64,000 nucleotides of DNA from Sporobacter sp942492735 (lineage in GTDB: Bacteria > Bacillota > Clostridia > Oscillospirales > Oscillospiraceae), in the NCBI GenBank assembly GCA_942492735.1, contig OW818648.1:3596001-3660000 (forward strand), given 5' to 3'. The translations under genes were made by a program, and so were the position numbers. Positions 50,109 to 59,290 of the stretch are shown piece after piece; position 1 is the stretch's first letter, and every line of letters begins with the position of its first letter. The notes beneath the pieces are model-generated. The model was given only the letters and a program-made list of their open reading frames with translations, searched no databases and was not told the origin of the DNA.

Positions 50109-51833
50109 TTTAATCAGCGCTTCAAGCTCTTCAGATAAAACTCTTGCACGAGCGAAATCAGTATCCTTTAAAGCCAACGCTATTTTCGTTTCTACTGATT
50201 TTTTCTTTTCTTCAAGTTCTAAATAGTTTCTATCAAAATGACTGGTATAAATCATCTTCCTAAATTTGCGCATACTCATTTTTCTGATCGTCTTATTTTC
50301 GATGATTAAGACATAATCCATACAATTCACGATTGAATAGAAATCATGAGAAATCATAAGAATCGAACCTTTATAGTTTTTAATGGCTTTTTCGAGGGCT
50401 ATTTGCGAATAGGTGTCTAAATGGCTTGTCGGTTCATCAAGAAGCAGCATGTTTGCTTTGCTTGCAGAAACTTTCGCCAATTGAAGTATATTCTTTTCTC
50501 CGCCGGACAAAGCGCTGATCTTTTGATTGATGACTTCCTGGTCAAAACCATAGCTTAAAATGTATGCTCGAATCTCATCGGACGTTTTGAAGCCCGCATC
50601 GAAGAACTCTTCTAGTATTGTCTGAGACTCATCGAGCACTTCTCCTTGAAGCTGCGATAGATAAGCCATTTTTATGTCTTTATTTATCTCAATAGCATCA
50701 TGGTTATTATTAAAAATTTCTCGGAGCAGCGTCGTTTTCCCAGTGCCATTTGAACCGATAAGTGCGACTTTGTCCGTCGATTTTAACTCAAAGTTCACAT
50801 TTTCCAGAAGAATATCACCAAAGGCCACGCTGTAATTATCCACCTTTAGAGCAATGGTTTCTTCGATTTCACCATCTGCAGCCAAAATGATATCCGGTTG
50901 CTTAATATCAACAAAGGGCGTTTTAATTCTGCGCGCTTCTAGTCGTTCTTGAAACTTAACTCTGGCATTTAGAGATTTGCCACGAGCAGCTTCAGCATTG
51001 TTCGTCGCGATAAATCTGAGCTTATCGGTTAATATATCATTTCTCTCAATTTCTACGGTATCAGCAGCAGCGAGTTCTTGTAACTCGATTTTACGTTGAA
51101 GCAACCAAAAATTATACTCAATATAGCTTCCGTTAAACTCTTGCATCTCCATGTTTTCAAGGTGCAGTATTTTATTAAAACAGTGATTCAACAAATATCT
51201 GTTGTGTGTAATAATCAGCATGATGCCTTTGTGTGCATTGATGAGATTCTTAAGAGCATTCAGGTTTTCAAAGTCTAAAAACACATCAGGTTCATCCATG
51301 ATTATGACATCGGGATGCGTGAGCATTTCCTTAATCACTTGAATAAGCTTGAACTCACCGCCACTCAGCTCTGTTACATTAAGTGCTTCATGCTTAAGTA
51401 GGTTTGCTAGATTCAATTTCTTCTTAATGTTGCTTTCGAAATTATCCCCATCAATAGCATTTAAGGCGTCTAAGGCTTGTTGGTACTTTTCCAGCAAACA
51501 ATCGATATCTGAAGACGTTTCCATTTCAATACTGATAGATGCTAAGTCATTCTGCAGCTTCATAAATTCTTCCGCTATATATTCGAAAACCGTCATTTCT
51601 TTCGTTTTGTCTAAGAACTGACTGACATAACCAATTCTGCAATTGGGGCTTATTTCAAGATTTCCATCATACATGTATTCTTCCGGGTCCATAATTATAT
51701 TTACCAGTGTACTTTTTCCACTGCCGCTGGTTCCTATAAAAGCACAGTGCTGACCATCTTCCAGTGTAAACGAAATTTGTTTATATAAATCCTTTTGCGG
51801 AAACGAGTAGGACAGCTTATCAACTTTTATCAT
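50082..51833 (-). CDS. ABC-F family ATPase (probable ribosome protection)
   Basis: A 583-residue cytosolic protein with two ATPase domains and no membrane helices. Domain 1 has GTSGSGKSTLVNII, LSGGEFKLIQVIKE and MDEPDVFLD; domain 2 has GSNGTGKTTLLREIF, LSGGEKNILQLAK and LLDEPTSHLD. The charged linker (residues ~240-310) would reach into the ribosome. ABC-F proteins of this type dislodge antibiotics from the ribosome. The odd C-terminus (KHMGTVLLC) comes from a repeat. The leader has a terminator, as in drug-inducible ABC-F genes. It is divergent from the TIR-WD40 gene. Confidence 0.88.
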   Translation of the reverse strand: MIKVDKLSYSFPQKDLYKQISFTLEDGQHCAFIGTSGSGKSTLVNIIMDPEEYMYDGNLEISPNCRIGYVSQFLDKTKEMTVFEYIAEEFMKLQNDLASISIEMETSSDIDCLLEKYQQALDALNAIDGDNFESNIKKKLNLANLLKHEALNVTELSGGEFKLIQVIKEMLTHPDVIIMDEPDVFLDFENLNALKNLINAHKGIMLIITHNRYLLNHCFNKILHLENMEMQEFNGSYIEYNFWLLQRKIELQELAAADTVEIERNDILTDKLRFIATNNAEAARGKSLNARVKFQERLEARRIKTPFVDIKQPDIILAADGEIEETIALKVDNYSVAFGDILLENVNFELKSTDKVALIGSNGTGKTTLLREIFNNNHDAIEINKDIKMAYLSQLQGEVLDESQTILEEFFDAGFKTSDEIRAYILSYGFDQEVINQKISALSGGEKNILQLAKVSASKANMLLLDEPTSHLDTYSQIALEKAIKNYKGSILMISHDFYSIVNCMDYVLIIENKTIRKMSMRKFRKMIYTSHFDRNYLELEEKKKSVETKIALALKDTDFARARVLSEELEALIKHMGTVLLC

Positions 51834-51855
51834 ATAGTTACCTCTTTATTTCATT

Positions 51856-51883
51856 AAAAAAGAGCTTACAAAAATAAGCTCTT
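51856..51883 (-). terminator. Leader terminator (attenuator) of the ABC-F gene
   Basis: Minus strand AAGAGCTTA-TTTTTG-TAAGCTCTT followed by TTTTAA lies between the promoter and the ABC-F ATG, 23 bases before the start. A terminator inside the leader suggests transcription attenuation relieved when ribosomes stall. Confidence 0.82.
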
Positions 51884-51923
51884 GAATATAGTATCTTTCC
51901 AATCGCAATTGTTAACCACTGCT

Positions 51924-51952
51924 ATTATAGCACTTAATAGGACGAATATCAA
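51924..51952 (-). promoter_or_regulatory. Promoter of the ABC-F gene
   Basis: Minus strand TTGATA (51952-51947), 17 bases and TATAAT (51929-51924). Confidence 0.85.
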
Positions 51953-51999
51953 TTTTTTCATATAGGCTGTAATATTACACAAATTTGTTATTATTAGCT

Positions 52000-52028
52000 T
52001 TGAAAACCATATTGAAACAGTTTATAAT
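52000..52028 (+). promoter_or_regulatory. Promoter of the TIR-WD40 gene
   Basis: TTGAAA (52000-52005), 17 bases and TATAAT (52023-52028), ~27 bases before the ATG; divergent from the ABC-F promoter 50 bases away. Confidence 0.8.
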
Positions 52029-52054
52029 GTAAAGAAAAATATATGGAGCGTATT

Positions 52055-55000
52055 ATGGCGCAAGATGACATTAACACGAGCGGGCAATATTTATATGATG
52101 CATTTATCAGCTATCGTCACAAGGATTTAGATATTGCAGTAGCAAAGAAGCTGCATGGGCTCTTGGAGAATTATCGGATACCCGTCAGTATAAGAAAGCA
52201 GACAGGCATCAGGAAAATCAGGAGAGTATTCAGAGATCAGGAAGAGCTGCCGACCTCCTGTAATCTTAGCAATGATATCCAGCATGCGCTGATGCATTCC
52301 AAATATCTCATTGTTATATGTTCAAAGGATACGCCGTCATCAAAGTGGTGTGCCGAAGAGATTGAGTCCTTCCGGCAAACGCACGGCAACGAACGGATTT
52401 TATCGCTTCTGATTGACGGAGAGCCGGATGAAGCATTTCCGAAGGAACTGCGATATCATAAAGTCAGAATGAATACAGCAGATGGCGGCAGTTTTGAAGA
52501 AGAAAAGCAAATAGAACCTTTGGCTGCCGATATCAGAGGAACAAATCTTAAAGAAATGTTTCAAAAGCTTAAGGTCGAAAAGCTGCGGCTTCTCGCGCCT
52601 ATTTTAGGTGTCGGCTTTGATAACTTGAGGCAGCGTCACAGAGAGCAATTCATAAAAAAAACAATAGCTTTTGTGCTGGCCATTTCATTAGTGCTGGCTG
52701 TATTCGGAAGCTATTCTCTGTATCAACTGAGTGTGATATCAAGTAAGAACCGGGAACTGGCTGAGCAAAAAAATCTGGCTGAGCAGAATGAAGCGCTCGC
52801 CATTGAGCAAAAAAATAACGTACTTAAAAACCAATCGCTTTATCTCTCCGATTTGTCGGGAGAACAGCTGAGAAATGGTGACAGATATAACGCTTTGCTG
52901 CTGGCATTGGAAGCGCTGCCTGAGGATCCGGATCATCCGGATCGGCCATATGTCCCAGAGGCCGAAGTGGCTCTGCGGAATGCAGTCACCGGATATGGAA
53001 TAGGTAAATATACCTCTAATATGACTTTTCAAACTGAGCTGAGAATTGCTTCGATGAGTTTTTCTCATAACGGCAAGTTTATGGTGACATGCTCAGACCC
53101 GCGTACCGACTATCCAATTTTGTGGGATACTGAATCGGGAGAGAAAATCGCTTTGCTTAATTCAAGAGCTGATTCGTGCTCCGTCCGTTTCAATGCGGAT
53201 GATTCGCAGGTCATGCTTTTGTGGGATATCGGACTTGTCAGTGTATGGGATACGGCAACACGGAAAGTAATATATTCACATTTTGATCTCTTTAATCAGA
53301 CACAGTCAGCAGAATATACGCCTGACGGCAAAAAAATCATAACAGGAACCGAAAATGGCATATCAACATGGGATGCGCGCAGCGGAACTTTGTTGTCTGA
53401 ATTTAGAACAGACAGTGCCTTTAACCTCATAAAAATCAGCGCCGACGGCACTTTATTGGCCATGATCACAGATGACATAACCATAAGAGATATGCGCACA
53501 GGTAATGATATAAAGCTCCAAAACGCTAAAGGAAGCACCAAAACAAGCGTTGAATTCTCGCCCGATGGCACGAAGCTGCTTGTATATTCCAAAGACGAAA
53601 GTCTGCCGGGAATCTGGGATACAGCAACCGGTACAAAGCTGATGGCGCCCGACTACATAACCTCGGCACATGTGACGTCATCTGACATCAGTAACAGCGG
53701 ATTAAAAGTTGTTACCGGTTATGATGACGGAATGTCTGTCATTTGGGAAATGAGCAGCGGGAAGGTCTCCGTACAGTATAACAAGGAGTTTAGTTTTACT
53801 ACAATTTATAATGTCATATCCGTCATGTTCAGCCCGGATGATAACGTGATTATATCAAGTGTTGCGTCGTTTGATTCGACAGCTACCGTGTTATGGAATG
53901 CCCATAACGGCGAAAATATTGATAAAATTGACGGGCTTTCTCCGGCCTTGGCGCCAAATGGTTATATCGCGACAGCAAACGAGAATGCTGTTAAAATGTG
54001 GACGACCGGAAAAGTTGAGGAGTATGATAGCAATTATGCCGATAGGCGTATCTGTTTTAACAATGACGGCAGCCAAATCGCCTCGGCATTATGGGAAAGT
54101 AATATCGTCAACGTTCAGGACTCGCTTTCAGGTAAAGTAATGCTTCAATTGTCCGGGCATATAAAGCCTATTCTTGAGATCGTATACAGCCCTGATGATT
54201 CTATGATTGCCGCAACCGGTAAAGATGGGCAGACCATTGTATGGGACACTGAAACAGGTGACAAATTGATGACATTACAGTGCGGGACGGACGAGGATTA
54301 TGTTTGGAGCGCCAGATTTAACGCTGATGGGACGAGGCTCGCTACCACAGGCGGTTATTCTGTCGTTATTTGGAATATGATGAACGGAAAGGAAGAACTG
54401 CGTATTTCAGATGAGAAGGATTATAAGGATGCCGAATTCAGCCAGGACGGATCAAAACTCTTAGTCGCAACATTCGATGCCGGGGGTTATGTTTTAAATT
54501 CAATCTCCGGTCAAAGAGAAGCTGCTATTGGGGAACAAGATTCTCATCTGAGCGAATTAAGATACAATAAAGATTCAAGCAGGATTATTGCTATATCGTA
54601 TGGCGCAGCGGAGTTATGGAATGCAAATACGTATCAGCTCATGAGCAGCCTCAACTCAGAAGAAGGTGATATAAATTCCGTACAGTTCAATAAGGACGGA
54701 ACAAAGCTGGTGACAACCTCTAATACGAATAAAGTAATTGTCTGGGACGCTGTGAGCGGGAATATGGAAAAGCAGATAGGAAATTTTGGTAGAAAGACAA
54801 CGTATGCGGAATTCAGTCCTGATGGCAGCAAACTATTAGTTGCTTCACAGGGCATCTCGGTTTGGGATTTAAACTTGGATATGGAATTAACGCATATCGG
54901 TACCGAGGGCTTCGTGTATCAGAATATAACCTTCAGCCCCGATAATAACAGTATATTTTCCAGCTCTCCTTTTTTAGTCAGCTGGAGATTGGATTCGCTT

Positions 55001-55084
55001 TCAGAGATTATGAAAACGGCAGAAAGTATCCTGCAGGGACGCACTTTATCGGACAGCGCAAAAACAGAGTTTTATATAGACTAG
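52055..55084 (+). CDS. TIR-transmembrane-WD40 protein
   Basis: A 1009-residue protein. Residues ~10-150 form a TIR domain: YDAFISYRHKDLDIAVAKKL, RVFRDQEELPTS, and SKWCAEEIESF with the WCxxE glutamate expected for NAD-cleaving TIRs. A membrane helix follows (~residues 215-237, TIAFVLAISLVLAVFGSYSL), then a Glu/Gln-rich coiled coil (NRELAEQKNLAEQNEALAIE) and about 650 residues of WD40 repeats (SPDGTKLLV, NADGTRLATTGGYSVVIWN). The N-terminus should be cytosolic and the propeller external, or the reverse. It may sense a surface signal or act in defence. ATG follows TGGAGCGTATT. Confidence 0.88.
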   Translation: MAQDDINTSGQYLYDAFISYRHKDLDIAVAKKLHGLLENYRIPVSIRKQTGIRKIRRVFRDQEELPTSCNLSNDIQHALMHSKYLIVICSKDTPSSKWCAEEIESFRQTHGNERILSLLIDGEPDEAFPKELRYHKVRMNTADGGSFEEEKQIEPLAADIRGTNLKEMFQKLKVEKLRLLAPILGVGFDNLRQRHREQFIKKTIAFVLAISLVLAVFGSYSLYQLSVISSKNRELAEQKNLAEQNEALAIEQKNNVLKNQSLYLSDLSGEQLRNGDRYNALLLALEALPEDPDHPDRPYVPEAEVALRNAVTGYGIGKYTSNMTFQTELRIASMSFSHNGKFMVTCSDPRTDYPILWDTESGEKIALLNSRADSCSVRFNADDSQVMLLWDIGLVSVWDTATRKVIYSHFDLFNQTQSAEYTPDGKKIITGTENGISTWDARSGTLLSEFRTDSAFNLIKISADGTLLAMITDDITIRDMRTGNDIKLQNAKGSTKTSVEFSPDGTKLLVYSKDESLPGIWDTATGTKLMAPDYITSAHVTSSDISNSGLKVVTGYDDGMSVIWEMSSGKVSVQYNKEFSFTTIYNVISVMFSPDDNVIISSVASFDSTATVLWNAHNGENIDKIDGLSPALAPNGYIATANENAVKMWTTGKVEEYDSNYADRRICFNNDGSQIASALWESNIVNVQDSLSGKVMLQLSGHIKPILEIVYSPDDSMIAATGKDGQTIVWDTETGDKLMTLQCGTDEDYVWSARFNADGTRLATTGGYSVVIWNMMNGKEELRISDEKDYKDAEFSQDGSKLLVATFDAGGYVLNSISGQREAAIGEQDSHLSELRYNKDSSRIIAISYGAAELWNANTYQLMSSLNSEEGDINSVQFNKDGTKLVTTSNTNKVIVWDAVSGNMEKQIGNFGRKTTYAEFSPDGSKLLVASQGISVWDLNLDMELTHIGTEGFVYQNITFSPDNNSIFSSSPFLVSWRLDSLSEIMKTAESILQGRTLSDSAKTEFYID

Positions 55085-55125
55085 AACGAGACAAGGAAAT
55101 TCTAACAGTAAATAAGAAAGAGATT

Positions 55126-55617
55126 ATGTATATGCTTTTCAGACAGGCGCTGCCTCAAGAGAGAGATTTAATTTTTAGTGAAGGTTATAAGGAGTGGCGC
55201 AAAAATAGAACGCTTGAGCAATATTGTGCCGATAATGCTAAGGAAGACGCGTATGGCACAAGGTATGTCTTAGATGTCAATAACGAAATTGTAAGCTCGC
55301 TCATTATATTAAGGCTGGCGGATATTGTCGGTAAAAGAGTTTATGGTATAGGCTCCGTATTAACACCAAAAGTTCATGCCGGCAAAGGTTATGCGACGGA
55401 ATTACTTAAAAATTGCATAAGGCAACACGATGATGAGGATTCATTTGTCTTTTTATTTTCAGATATCAATCCTGATTTCTACGAAAGATTGCGCTTTAGA
55501 ATATTGCCTTCTGATTTTCAAAAGTACGAAAAAAGCGTCTGCATGGTCTATTGTAAAGAGGACAGCTGGACTGCGCTTCTCAAATGTTCGATTGATGCAA
55601 TTCCAAACTATTTTTGA
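55126..55617 (+). CDS. GNAT-like acetyltransferase
   Basis: A 163-residue protein with a GNAT acetyl-CoA loop, VHAGKGYATELLKNCI, after the strand YGIGSVLTP, and FLFSDINPDFYERLRFRIL near the end, which is the common final part of this fold. The substrate is unknown. It starts 42 bases after the TIR-WD40 stop with no promoter or terminator between, so it is probably co-transcribed. Confidence 0.72.
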   Translation: MYMLFRQALPQERDLIFSEGYKEWRKNRTLEQYCADNAKEDAYGTRYVLDVNNEIVSSLIILRLADIVGKRVYGIGSVLTPKVHAGKGYATELLKNCIRQHDDEDSFVFLFSDINPDFYERLRFRILPSDFQKYEKSVCMVYCKEDSWTALLKCSIDAIPNYF

Positions 55618-55640
55618 ATTTTGAAATATAATGAATCGAG

Positions 55641-55681
55641 CGCCTATACCAATAGCATTGATGGTATAGGCGATTTTTTTA
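55641..55681 (+). terminator. Terminator of the TIR-WD40/GNAT transcript
   Basis: CGCCTATACCA (55641-55651) pairs with TGGTATAGGCG (55662-55672), then AT7. Confidence 0.92.
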
Positions 55682-55891
55682 TGTTAAGTCAAGCTGCAGA
55701 TTATACATAGGTTTGTACTTGCTATTTTACCTGCTCGCGAAACAGCGCGTATATGCTGTCGTAACAGGCCGCTGATGCTCGTATCTTGTCGGCGATGGCC
55801 TTTCTTTTCACCTTTCATAATTCGTTGTAACACCTCATCACGAAGGAAATATAATGGTTTTAGACAAGTAAAATAAGAGAGGATAGAAGAC

Positions 55892-56794
55892 ATGAACCCA
55901 CCATTCATCAGCTATTCCACTTTTCACAGGCTTGGGTTGACAGCCAGGAACTTAAATTCTCTTTTAAGCAATACAACAGATGACTTTGAGCTTCATATAA
56001 TTGATAATAATTCGCAGGACGGAACCTGGGACTATATCCAGAGTTTAACCGACAGCCGAATTAAGTCTAAAACACGGTTTGAAAGAAATTACGGTCCTAT
56101 TTATCCGCTTAACTATAATCTGACGCACCGTAAGCCGGATCAATATTTTATCGTTCTTGAAAGTGACGTGTATATTTACGTCCCGGATTGGATCAGCCGG
56201 TTTATGAAAATTTTCGAGACATTCCCTGAGGTTGGACTCCTCGGCTTATCAAGGGCTGCTCCATATCCTGTATACTATCCGGCGGTCACGCTTAACGAAA
56301 AAAACGGCGTATATTACCTGGAGCTCACACATACTGAGGTAGGCAATGTCTTGGATTTTATACCCGGCCAATGCCAGATTTTGAGACCGGAACTCATTGA
56401 CCTGCTTGGTTATTGGTCTGAAGAAAACGGGTACGGTGACGCGGAGCTGTCTCTGAGAATTAATAAATATACGCCATTTAAAGCAGGGTATGCCATCGAT
56501 ATTCCAATCGATATGCATCAGAGCGTCCCCTGCGAGACCTGCGAAGGCAAGCAGTGGTGCAGCTTTGATAAGACGACCAACAAATGCTTTGACCTTTGGC
56601 GCAGCAAGCACAAAAACGAATCCTTCGTGTTAACCCATGGCTGGAAATATTACCAGTGCTTTAAGGAACTCAGTGAAGGGACGAGAACAGTTTATTGCGC
56701 ATCCATTCATGACCCAGAATCTTATAAAAACCATCTTTACCAAAAGGAATGGGCACAGGAGAACTTCGATTACTATGGTGACAATGCCAATTAA
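55892..56794 (+). CDS. Family 2 glycosyltransferase
   Basis: A 300-residue GT-A-fold enzyme. FELHIIDNNSQDGTWDYI is the nucleotide-sugar start region and VLESDVYIYVPDWI holds a D-x-D-like acidic site; GYGDAELSLRINKYTPF matches the ED-type catalytic region. The C-terminal part has a cysteine cluster (PCETCEGKQWC) that may bind zinc. No membrane helix is seen. It starts the glycan island and is followed 25 bases later by a second glycosyltransferase. Confidence 0.85.
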   Translation: MNPPFISYSTFHRLGLTARNLNSLLSNTTDDFELHIIDNNSQDGTWDYIQSLTDSRIKSKTRFERNYGPIYPLNYNLTHRKPDQYFIVLESDVYIYVPDWISRFMKIFETFPEVGLLGLSRAAPYPVYYPAVTLNEKNGVYYLELTHTEVGNVLDFIPGQCQILRPELIDLLGYWSEENGYGDAELSLRINKYTPFKAGYAIDIPIDMHQSVPCETCEGKQWCSFDKTTNKCFDLWRSKHKNESFVLTHGWKYYQCFKELSEGTRTVYCASIHDPESYKNHLYQKEWAQENFDYYGDNAN

Positions 56795-56819
56795 TTCAAC
56801 TGAGGTAAGGGCTGGTTAA

Positions 56820-57929
56820 ATGAATACGACCAATAAAAAAATTGCTATTTTGGATGACTTTTTTCCGAATCTTACAACCGGCTTCAGAATAGCCGAATTC
56901 AACAATTATTTTGAGCGGTATCCAAACTGCGAGGCTTATGTGCACCGGTTTGACAACCATTATCCCGAATATGCCGCCACTTATCCCCAGTTCAAGGATA
57001 AGGTAAAATCATTCGATCAGTTTGATTGGACCGGAAAGTCTTACGCTTTGTATTACACCGTTTTTCTGAGTAACGCCGCCCACTTTACCTTTGCTTATGA
57101 ACTGGCCGGCACGCCCTTTGTTTTCGAACTGTATCCTGGGGGAGGGTTTTGGCTCAATGATACCGAGGTTGACGCGAAGCTGAAAAAAGTTTTTAGCTCT
57201 CCCCTTTTCAGGAAAGTGATTGTCACACAGAAAATAACGTATGACTATATTGTTAATGGGGGGTTTGTCCCACCGGATAAAGTGGCCTATATTTATGGAT
57301 TGGTAACGTACCCCGACTATTTCCACCCAACATTCCACAAGCAATATTACCCAAAGGATAAAAAAACCTTCGATGTCTGTTTCGTGGCTCATAAATATAT
57401 GCCGTCTGGAGCAGACAAGGGTTACCCGATTTTTGTTGAAGCTTTTAAAAAGATCCTAAAAACAACAGACAATATCCGGTTTCATGTTGTGGGTAATTTT
57501 GAGCCAAATGAAATCGACGTTAGCGAACTGGGTTACAGAATCATATTCTATGGTCTGAAAGATAAGCGCTTCTTCCCTGTTTTCTTTTCAAAAATGGACA
57601 TTATCGTTTCGCCCAATCAACCTTTTATCCTCATACCCGGAAAAAACTATGACGGTTTCCCAACAGGCTGCTGTATCGACGCCGCCTTGCACAACGTTGC
57701 TGTTTTCTGTACGGACCTGCTCAATATGAATGCGCACTTTGAAAACAAGAAGGAGCTTTTGATTATTCAGCCGAATGCTGAAGAAATCGCTCAAAACATT
57801 CTGGAATATTATCACGCTCCTGACAAACTATACCAAATGTCCGCATGCGGGCAGGCTAAATTCAGAGAGGTTTTCGACTTTGATAAGCAAATGAATGCCC
57901 GGGCATTAGTACTAGAACAATTCTTGTAA
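56820..57929 (+). CDS. GT-B-type glycosyltransferase (family 4-like)
   Basis: A 369-residue protein with GT-B organisation: an N-terminal half (IAILDDFFPNLTTGFRIAEF), then KTFDVCFVAHKYMPSGADKG and IRFHVVGNFEPNEIDV, and a sugar-nucleotide segment ending KNYDGFPTGCCIDAALHNVA. The usual E-x7-E motif is modified (DGFPTGCCIDAA). It probably transfers a sugar onto the surface protein or a glycan made in this region; acceptor unknown. It ends at a terminator. Confidence 0.75.
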   Translation: MNTTNKKIAILDDFFPNLTTGFRIAEFNNYFERYPNCEAYVHRFDNHYPEYAATYPQFKDKVKSFDQFDWTGKSYALYYTVFLSNAAHFTFAYELAGTPFVFELYPGGGFWLNDTEVDAKLKKVFSSPLFRKVIVTQKITYDYIVNGGFVPPDKVAYIYGLVTYPDYFHPTFHKQYYPKDKKTFDVCFVAHKYMPSGADKGYPIFVEAFKKILKTTDNIRFHVVGNFEPNEIDVSELGYRIIFYGLKDKRFFPVFFSKMDIIVSPNQPFILIPGKNYDGFPTGCCIDAALHNVAVFCTDLLNMNAHFENKKELLIIQPNAEEIAQNILEYYHAPDKLYQMSACGQAKFREVFDFDKQMNARALVLEQFL

Positions 57930-57940
57930 AGACCTATGAC

Positions 57941-57966
57941 AGGGAGCGGTAAAACCGCTCCCTATT
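57941..57966 (+). terminator. Terminator of the two-glycosyltransferase operon
   Basis: AGGGAGCGG (57941-57949) pairs with CCGCTCCCT (57955-57963), then ATTATC. Confidence 0.75.
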
Positions 57967-58010
57967 ATCACGATTCGGTTAAGATTTTGTATTATACCGA
58001 TCTTCCAAAA

Positions 58011-58175
58011 ACTCAATGAGATATCAGCATATCCCGCGTTACTTGTCATTCCAGTCCGCCTGTCATACCCGCGAAGGCGGGTATCCACTTACCTGGGAGA
58101 CTGGATTCCCGCCTTCGCGGGAATGACAAGTAACGCGGGAATTACAGCGCAGACGGGAATTACAGCGCAGACGGT
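58011..58175. repeat. Extended GTCATTCCCGCGAAGGCGGG repeat, copy 2, with tandem tail
   Basis: ACTCAATGAGATATCAGCAT and ATCCCGCGTTACTTGTCATT repeat the lead-in of the element at 27818. Facing palindrome arms CCCGCGAAGGCGGG and CCCGCCTTCGCGGGAATGAC follow. GGGAATTACAGCGCAGAC is then duplicated in tandem from 58137 to 58172. It lies between convergent genes. Confidence 0.9.
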
Positions 58176-58195
58176 GTCGTTATCTTAATAGAATA

Positions 58196-59290
58196 TTAAG
58201 ATTGCTTCTTAATTTTTTCATTTATGAGTAATAGATTGTTTTTGAGTCTCTCGTCGTCGGGACTAAATGTTAACGCTGCCTCCGCATGATGGAGGGAACG
58301 CTCAAGCATACCCAGTCTGTAGCAGCTTATGGCGCCCAAATCATCGGGTGTAAAGTCCCAGGCATACCCCATATTGACATACGTCCTTGATTTATCTTTG
58401 ATTTTCAGCGCTTCTTCCACCATAAAAAAAACCGTTGGCCAGTCAGACATACGATATGCCAGCTGCGCGCATTCAATATACGGCTCGCGCAGTTCGGGCG
58501 CTTCTGCGATGGCTCGGAAATACCAGGCGACCATTTCTTTTATATCGCCGAGCTCGTAATATGATTTTGCAATCCACCGCATGGACGCGCAGCGCTCCTG
58601 ATTCCACTTCGCTGTCGGCAGAGAAATATGGCGTTTTAGTGTGTCGATGCATTTCTGCCACTGACCTTTGTACATATATTCTCTGCCGAGGTAATAAGCA
58701 ACGCGGTCACCAGTTGGATCTTCTTCAACGGCCAGCTCCAGCAGAGAAAGATACGAGCTCCTTGATTTCGAACTGTCAGGATAATGGTTTAGGACAAGCC
58801 CCTCAATGATCACTTCCAATCGCGGCTCTTTTCCAAGGTACGTCAACCATTCATGCACCGGGTAGCTCCATTTAAAATCATTGCGGGCGTGTATTTTTGA
58901 GTAATAAATCTGCACATCGGGCGAACCGTCCGGTTTAAGACTCCAGTTAAAAACATACCTGCCCAATTTCGTTTCAGGGGTCCAGGCTTTTTCCAGGAGC
59001 GCCCGCCAGCCCGGTTCAAAGACTTCGTCCAGATCCGTGCAGACACAGATATCAACATCGGCCGGTACATGACCCAGCGACACGTTGCGAGCGACATCAA
59101 AACGCCAGGGTTTGATCTCATCGATATACACCGTAACGCCTCTGTTTCGCAGCTTTTCGACAGTATCGTCTTCAGATCCAGTATCTGTGACGACAATCTG
59201 ATCTGCTTCGGACATCGAGTCAACCCATCTGTCGACGAATTTCTCTTCATTCTTACATATCGCGTAAACGCAGATTTTGTATCTATTCAT
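58196..59290 (-). CDS. GT2 glycosyltransferase with TPR-like C-terminus (copy A)
   Basis: A 364-residue protein. The GT-A start is YKICVYAICKNEEKFVDRWV; QIVVTDTGSEDDTVEKL and DICVCTDLDEVFEPGWR (D-x-D) give the catalytic core; HEWLTYLG and LNHYPD follow, then ~150 residues of helical TPR-like repeats (WNQERCASMRWIAKSYYELG). It closely resembles the adjacent upstream gene. I use MNRYKIC (ATG 59290), 9 bases after GGAGG; it overlaps the upstream gene's end by 8 bases. Confidence 0.88.
   Translation of the reverse strand: MNRYKICVYAICKNEEKFVDRWVDSMSEADQIVVTDTGSEDDTVEKLRNRGVTVYIDEIKPWRFDVARNVSLGHVPADVDICVCTDLDEVFEPGWRALLEKAWTPETKLGRYVFNWSLKPDGSPDVQIYYSKIHARNDFKWSYPVHEWLTYLGKEPRLEVIIEGLVLNHYPDSSKSRSSYLSLLELAVEEDPTGDRVAYYLGREYMYKGQWQKCIDTLKRHISLPTAKWNQERCASMRWIAKSYYELGDIKEMVAWYFRAIAEAPELREPYIECAQLAYRMSDWPTVFFMVEEALKIKDKSRTYVNMGYAWDFTPDDLGAISCYRLGMLERSLHHAEAALTFSPDDERLKNNLLLINEKIKKQS

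Noticed and set aside
55684..55908. A 74-codon minus-strand frame before the first glycosyltransferase
   Set aside because: It overlaps the start of the glycosyltransferase on the other strand, with no ribosome site or recognisable domain.
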